Below are positions 60,254-64,000 of a stretch of 64,000 nucleotides of DNA, in pieces (the stretch's first letter is position 1; every line of letters begins with the position of its first letter). A program made the translations under genes and the position numbers. The notes below the pieces were generated by a model. The model was given only the letters and a program-made list of their open reading frames with translations. It searched no databases and was not told the DNA's origin. This DNA comes from Streptomyces sp. NBC_00341 (GTDB lineage Bacteria > Actinomycetota > Actinomycetes > Streptomycetales > Streptomycetaceae). The DNA is taken from NCBI RefSeq assembly GCF_041435055.1, contig NZ_CP108002.1, positions 186,001 to 250,000 on the forward strand, given 5' to 3'.

Positions 60254-61003
60254 GTGCCTACCAAAACGCTGTTGATTTCCACCGCCGACGGCCGGGCCGA
60301 CGCGTTCGCCGCCTTCCCCGACGGTGACGAGCGGCACCCGGGCGTGCTGCTGTACCCGGACGCCTTCGGCGTGCGGCCGGTGCTGGAGGAGATGGCCCGC
60401 GAACTGGCCGGGCACGGGTACTACGTGCTCGTCCCCAACATCTTCTACCGGCACGGCGCGGCACCGGTGATCGAGCTTCCCGAGCACATCAGCGGCGAGA
60501 ACCGGCCCGCGGTCTTCGCCCAGGTGATGCCCTTGATCAAGGCGCACACGAGCGAACGCGCCCTGCGCGACGCCGAGGCCTACCTCGGGTTCCTCACCGG
60601 CCAGGCCGAGGTCAGCGCCGGACCGGTCGCCGCGATCGGCTACTGCATGGGCGGGACCCTGGCGATGCGCACCGCGGCCGCACATCCCGATCAGGTGGCG
60701 GCCGTCGCCGGATTCCACCCCAGTGCCCTGGTCACCGACGCACCCGACAGCCCGCACCACGGCTTCCCCGAGGTCTCCGCCCAGGTCCACCTCGGCCTGG
60801 CCGAGGGCGACATGACCCCGGAGACCCTCAGGGAGCTCGACCAGGCCCTGGACGCCGCGGGCGTCAGCCACACCTGCGAGGTCTACCCGGGCACCACCCA
60901 TGGCTTCACCATGTCCGACACCGACGCGTTCAGCGCCTCCGGGCTGCAGCGGCATTGGGACCGCCTGCTGCCGCTCCTCGACCGCGCGTTCGCCGGCCGC
61001 TGA
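60254..61003 (+). CDS. Dienelactone-hydrolase family protein
   Basis: A 249-residue alpha/beta hydrolase. The nucleophile is Cys in IGYCMGGTLAMR (about residue 132), as in true dienelactone hydrolases; the catalytic His lies in YPGTTHGFTM and the acid in HLGLAEGDMT. The opening HPGVLLYPDAFGVRPVLEEM gives the oxyanion region. GTG 60254 has AAGGAAG directly upstream. It hydrolyses a lactone or ester in aromatic breakdown or detoxification. It stands alone and converges on an SDR gene with 21 bases between. Confidence 0.92.
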   Translation: MPTKTLLISTADGRADAFAAFPDGDERHPGVLLYPDAFGVRPVLEEMARELAGHGYYVLVPNIFYRHGAAPVIELPEHISGENRPAVFAQVMPLIKAHTSERALRDAEAYLGFLTGQAEVSAGPVAAIGYCMGGTLAMRTAAAHPDQVAAVAGFHPSALVTDAPDSPHHGFPEVSAQVHLGLAEGDMTPETLRELDQALDAAGVSHTCEVYPGTTHGFTMSDTDAFSASGLQRHWDRLLPLLDRAFAGR

Positions 61004-61024
61004 GGCTCCGGGCCGGCCCCTGCG

Positions 61025-61726
61025 CTACCAGCGGACGGTCCGGCCCTCGTAGTCCAGGAACCGCAGTCCGCCCCTGGCCCTCTGGGACTCGATCGTATCG
61101 ACCACGCCGGGGATGCTCTGGTCGGTCGTCAGACGCGCGGCGGGGCCGCCCAGGTCGGTCTTCACCCAGCCGGGGGCCATGAGCAGCAGGGTGCGCGGGT
61201 CGTCGGCGTGCCGTGCGGCGAAACTGCGCATCAGCTGGTTCAGGGCGGATTTGCTCGCCCGGTAGACCTCGAAGCCGCCCTTGTCGTTGTTGGCGACGCT
61301 CCCCTGGCCCGAGGACATCACCGCGATCGTGCCGTCCGGGGCGACGAGGTCCCGCAGCGCCTCGACCACCCGCATCGGGCTGAGCGCGTTGGTCACCATC
61401 AGGTGCACAAAGGTCTCCGTCGGCACGTCGGCAACGGTCTCCTCGGGGTCGTTGGTCACCCCGGCACTGACGAACAGCAGGTCGAAAGTCGTCGGCGCCA
61501 GGCGCTCGTGCAACGCCGCGATCTGCTCCGGAACCGTGATGTCGACCCTCTCCACGACCAGTCGGCCGCCTGAGGAGTCGGCCAGGTCATGCAGACCGGT
61601 CCGCCCGGTGCCCCGTACCGTCGCGGTCACCCGTCGGCCCCGGGCCAGGTACTCGGCCGCCAGCGCGTACCCGAGCCCGCGTGACGCGCCGATGATCAGA
61701 GCGGTCCTACCGTCAGTTACTGTCAC
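61025..61726 (-). CDS. Short-chain dehydrogenase/reductase
   Basis: A 233-residue NAD(P)-dependent SDR. The nucleotide motif is ALIIGASRGLGYALAAEYLA, the catalytic Ser lies in AVMSSGQGSVA and the YxxxK pair in FEVYRASKSALNQL. VERVDITVPEQ supplies the adenine-binding Asp. GTG 61726 is preferred, with GAGGAGGG 10 bases upstream; the longer frame back to 62785 is a shadow of the kinase gene. Family members of this length reduce small carbonyls; the substrate is unknown. Divergent from a PfkB-type kinase. Confidence 0.92.
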   Translation of the reverse strand: MTVTDGRTALIIGASRGLGYALAAEYLARGRRVTATVRGTGRTGLHDLADSSGGRLVVERVDITVPEQIAALHERLAPTTFDLLFVSAGVTNDPEETVADVPTETFVHLMVTNALSPMRVVEALRDLVAPDGTIAVMSSGQGSVANNDKGGFEVYRASKSALNQLMRSFAARHADDPRTLLLMAPGWVKTDLGGPAARLTTDQSIPGVVDTIESQRARGGLRFLDYEGRTVRW

Positions 61727-61942
61727 GACGATGTGTCCCTCCTCGATGGCGGGTTCGCGGCGCGGCGGCCGTCGTACTCGATCACAGTATGTGATGACCG
61801 CGGTGCCGGCCTCATGGCGGTCGCCCACGTGCCGGCGATCCCGTACTCCTTGTACACGCGGCAGGATCGGGCCCAAGGTGTTCGGAGGCCGTGCCGCCTG
61901 CCAGGACACCCACGTCACCGCACTCCAGGAGACCCCACCCTC

Positions 61943-62881
61943 ATGCTCGACAGAAACGACCTGCTGGTCATCGGTGAATGCGTCGCCGACATCGTCCGGC
62001 TGCCGGGTACGGCCGACCAGGTCCACCCGGGAGGCAGCCCGGCCAATGTCGCGTACGGCCTGGCCAGGCTCGGACACGGTGTCACCCTGCTCACCCAGCT
62101 CGGGCCGGACGCCCACGGGCGGCGGATCCGCGGCCATCTGGCCGGTGCCGGGGTCGAGGTCCGCACGGACGGTGCCACTGCCCCGACTCCGTCCGCCGCC
62201 GTCACTCTGGACGGTGCCGGGCGGGCCGCGTACACCTTCGAGATCACCTGGACGCTGGGCCCGGTCTCCTTGGAGCAGCCTCCCCGGCACGTCCATACCG
62301 GGTCGATCGCGGCCGTGATGGCACCGGGCGCGTCCGCGGTCGTCGCCGCCGTCGAGTCGCTGCGGACGGCGGCGACCGTCAGTTACGACCCCAATGTGCG
62401 GCCGGAGCTGATGGGGGACCACGAGGCGGCCGTGCGCGAGGTCGAGCGCTGTGTCGCGCTCAGCGATGTGGTCAAGGCGAGCGACGAGGATCTGGAGTGG
62501 CTGTACCCGGGTCAGGAGCCGGGGCGGGTCGCCGAACGGTGGCTCGCCGCCGGGCCGGCCCTGGTACTGGTCACCCGGGGCGGTGACGGGGCCCTGGCCG
62601 TACTGCCCGGCGGCCGGGTGTCGGTCGGCGCGCCGCCGGTCGACGTCGCGGACACGGTGGGGGCGGGGGACGCCTTCATGTCGGGCACCCTCCACGCACT
62701 CGCCGCGCACGGGCTGCTCGGCGTGGAGGGACGGGAGCGGCTCCGCTCGGTGGACCGGGCCACCGTCACCGATGTCCTGCGCCACGCGGCGGCCTCTGCG
62801 GCCGTGACCGTCGCGAGGGCCGGTGCCAACCCGCCCGACGTGCCGGAACTCGCCGTGGCGCTCGGCCGGACCGGCCGCTGA
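61943..62881 (+). CDS. PfkB-family carbohydrate kinase (fructokinase-like)
   Basis: A 312-residue ribokinase-fold sugar kinase. The substrate-binding GGSPANVAYGLARLG is near residue 35 and the ATP/anion-hole motif DTVGAGDAFMSG near 240, with the catalytic Asp in it. The SYDPNVRPELMGD and ASDEDLEWLYPG blocks match fructokinase-type members. ATG 61943 has AGGAG 11 bases upstream. The gene lies alone between an SDR and the coupled sigma-factor pair, and is convergent with the latter with only 9 bases between. It could phosphorylate fructose or a related hexose, but the sugar is inferred. Confidence 0.92.
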   Translation: MLDRNDLLVIGECVADIVRLPGTADQVHPGGSPANVAYGLARLGHGVTLLTQLGPDAHGRRIRGHLAGAGVEVRTDGATAPTPSAAVTLDGAGRAAYTFEITWTLGPVSLEQPPRHVHTGSIAAVMAPGASAVVAAVESLRTAATVSYDPNVRPELMGDHEAAVREVERCVALSDVVKASDEDLEWLYPGQEPGRVAERWLAAGPALVLVTRGGDGALAVLPGGRVSVGAPPVDVADTVGAGDAFMSGTLHALAAHGLLGVEGRERLRSVDRATVTDVLRHAAASAAVTVARAGANPPDVPELAVALGRTGR

Positions 62882-62890
62882 CGCCCGCCG

Positions 62891-63757
62891 CTACCCCCAG
62901 CACCACTTCGGTTCCCGGCGGGCGGCGGCGATGAGCGGGCGGGCGGACTTGGGGCGGGGCTGGAGCCGGTTGCGCACGGACGGTCTTCCGGGGGCGGGCG
63001 TGCTGCCGGCGGTGAGGCTGCGGATGTGGTCCGTGAAGCCGGGGGCGGGCAGGGGCAGCTCGAAGTCGTCTATGTGGCCGACCGCCGCGGGTACGTAGTC
63101 GAGCACGGCTCCGACCATGGCGGGCACCGGGGCCGGGTCGGTCCTGAGCGCGCCGAGGATGCGCAGCGCTGTCGGCAGCAGGCTCGCGTCGCTGGTCGTC
63201 ACGGCGTTGAGCGCGTCGCTGACGATGCCCGGCACGTCGTCGGCGGTGACGTCGGGCACGGCGTCGGTGAAGTCGTCGGTGGAGGGGGGCGCGCTCTGGA
63301 TCTGCTCGGTCTGCTCGTACCACCAGCGGGCTTCACCGTGCTCGCCGAGTGCGAGGTGGTGGAGGTAGAGGCAGTAGGAGGCCGCGGGGTCGCCGGCGCC
63401 GGCCGCGTACTGCCACCAGAAGCGGGCGTTCTCCTCGGATTCCGCGAGTTGGAGGATGCAGCCGAGGACCCGTGCGCCCGGGGGTTCGGGGAGCTGCGGG
63501 GTGAGGAAGGTGTCCAGGGTGCTGAGGGCGGTGTTGCGGGTGACGACGGTCTGGCAGAGGGTCTGAAGGTTCTGGGCCGCTTCGTGCTCCGTCGGCTCCT
63601 CCGGTACGGGAACGGTCGACGGCGGCGGCGAGCAGGACGGGCCGGAGGCGTGGAGTCGGGCGAGGAGACGGGTCTCCGCGGCGTTGATGTCCTCCTGGGT
63701 GTAGGGGGTGGTGACGAGGCGTGCGCGGGAGAGGAACTCCGTGATGTGGCGTGTCAT
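62891..63757 (-). CDS. Hypothetical protein with Sel1-like segment, coupled to a sigma factor
   Basis: A 288-residue soluble protein with no signal peptide or membrane helix. A central Sel1/TPR-like segment (NARFWWQYAAGAGDPAASYC followed by LYLHHLALGEHGEARWWYEQ) suggests a helical protein-interaction region. The N-terminus (1-60) is helical then proline-rich, and the C-terminus is basic (RPKSARPLIAAARREPKW). Its ATG overlaps the stop of the upstream sigma factor (ATGA), which argues that it works with or modulates that factor. It has no known anti-sigma motif such as a ZAS HxxxCxxC. Function is not known. Confidence 0.7.
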   Translation of the reverse strand: MTRHITEFLSRARLVTTPYTQEDINAAETRLLARLHASGPSCSPPPSTVPVPEEPTEHEAAQNLQTLCQTVVTRNTALSTLDTFLTPQLPEPPGARVLGCILQLAESEENARFWWQYAAGAGDPAASYCLYLHHLALGEHGEARWWYEQTEQIQSAPPSTDDFTDAVPDVTADDVPGIVSDALNAVTTSDASLLPTALRILGALRTDPAPVPAMVGAVLDYVPAAVGHIDDFELPLPAPGFTDHIRSLTAGSTPAPGRPSVRNRLQPRPKSARPLIAAARREPKWCWG

Positions 63758-64000
63758 CGTCGCCCTTCCATGGCGCGGTCCGGTCCCAGGATGTCCCGCA
63801 GCCGGCGCGTCGCGTGCCGGACCGTGGAGCGCACGGTGGCGCTGGTGATGCCGAGTACGTCGGCCACTTCGGGTGCGTTGAGCCCGTGGAGGTAGGTCAT
63901 CACCATGACGTCGAGCTGACGCTCGGTGAGCTGCCGCATGGCCCTCATGAGGGCGAGGGTCTCGGTGATCTGCCCGTACGGATCCACGGCGTCGCGCAGG
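63754..64000 (-). CDS. Sigma-70-family protein, region 4 (5' end beyond the window)
   Basis: The last 81 codons or so of a sigma factor; the open frame runs off the right edge (upstream residues LRDAV precede DPYGQITE). Region 4 is evident: LTERQLDVMVMTYLHGL, then the helix-turn-helix LNAPEVADVLGITSATVRST and a basic end RHATRRLRDIL. The true start, and whether region 2 is present, cannot be seen. Its stop overlaps the ATG of the Sel1-like gene, so the two are translated together. Confidence 0.8.
   Translation of the reverse strand, partial: LRDAVDPYGQITETLALMRAMRQLTERQLDVMVMTYLHGLNAPEVADVLGITSATVRSTVRHATRRLRDILGPDRAMEGRR

Noticed and set aside
1..64000. Whole-window search for rRNA, tRNA, prophage genes, integrases and attachment sites
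   Set aside because: No tRNA-like cloverleaf, integrase motif or long direct repeat was noticed by eye; only the decayed transposase near 23.2 kb remains. A tRNA could still be missed without a computed search.

Overview
The window looks like chromosomal DNA of a Streptomyces or close relative. The DNA is very GC-rich with strong G/C preference at third codon positions, starts are often GTG or TTG, and operons are tightly packed with many ATGA or GTGA stop/start overlaps. Regulators are abundant (GntR/FCD, MocR, LysR, ArsR, MarR, ROK, ECF sigma, SpoIIE-type phosphatase). I saw no rRNA, tRNA, CRISPR array, prophage or intact insertion sequence; the only mobile-element trace is a decayed IS1380-type transposase near 23.2 kb.

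Layout. 0.1-8.9 kb: a sugar-uptake and catabolism operon (lipoprotein binding protein, mandelate-racemase-subgroup enzyme, two RbsC-type permeases, a double-domain ATPase, a rhamnose-mutarotase-like protein), flanked by two paralogous GntR/FCD repressors and preceded by two near-identical operator-like repeats; a third GntR gene precedes it. 9.3-14.5 kb: an ABC-2-like membrane protein, a 911-residue sensor phosphatase, an FKBP prolyl isomerase and a histidine phosphatase. 14.8-17.0 kb: an NADH-dehydrogenase-like flavoprotein coupled to an ECF41-type sigma factor, with a matching ECF41 promoter upstream. 17.2-20.8 kb: a drug exporter with an AhpD-like protein, divergent from a MocR regulator. 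21-27.4 kb: an accessory-looking stretch with broken genes, a DUF4232 protein, two glycine-rich secreted proteins, one alanine-rich secreted protein, and spliced fragments of a glycosyltransferase and a saccharopine-dehydrogenase-like gene. 27.6-39.4 kb: a leucine-rich-repeat-variant protein with a cysteine cluster, LysR/LysE, ArsR/MFS with a perfect operator palindrome, a MarR/MFS/cysteine-hydrolase/PEBP group, a HAD phosphatase and two aldo/keto reductases.

39.5-57.9 kb, all on the minus strand, is a glycan-utilisation locus: a ROK repressor, two GH38 alpha-mannosidases, a DUF2264 protein, a CUT1 transporter (binding protein and two permeases, no local ATPase), a 2-hydroxyacid dehydrogenase, a Gfo/Idh/MocA oxidoreductase, a ThuA protein and a secreted beta-helix enzyme resembling GH87. 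The likely scheme is extracellular cleavage by the beta-helix enzyme, uptake through the CUT1 system energised by a shared ATPase encoded elsewhere, cytoplasmic trimming by the mannosidases and oxidative processing of the products. Two sigma-70-like promoters in this locus share an 11-bp element. 58-64 kb: single metabolic genes (alpha/beta hydrolase, DUF574 methyltransferase, dienelactone hydrolase, SDR, PfkB kinase) and a sigma factor cut by the window end, with a coupled Sel1-like partner.

All functional assignments come from reading motifs and gene order; no database search was possible.
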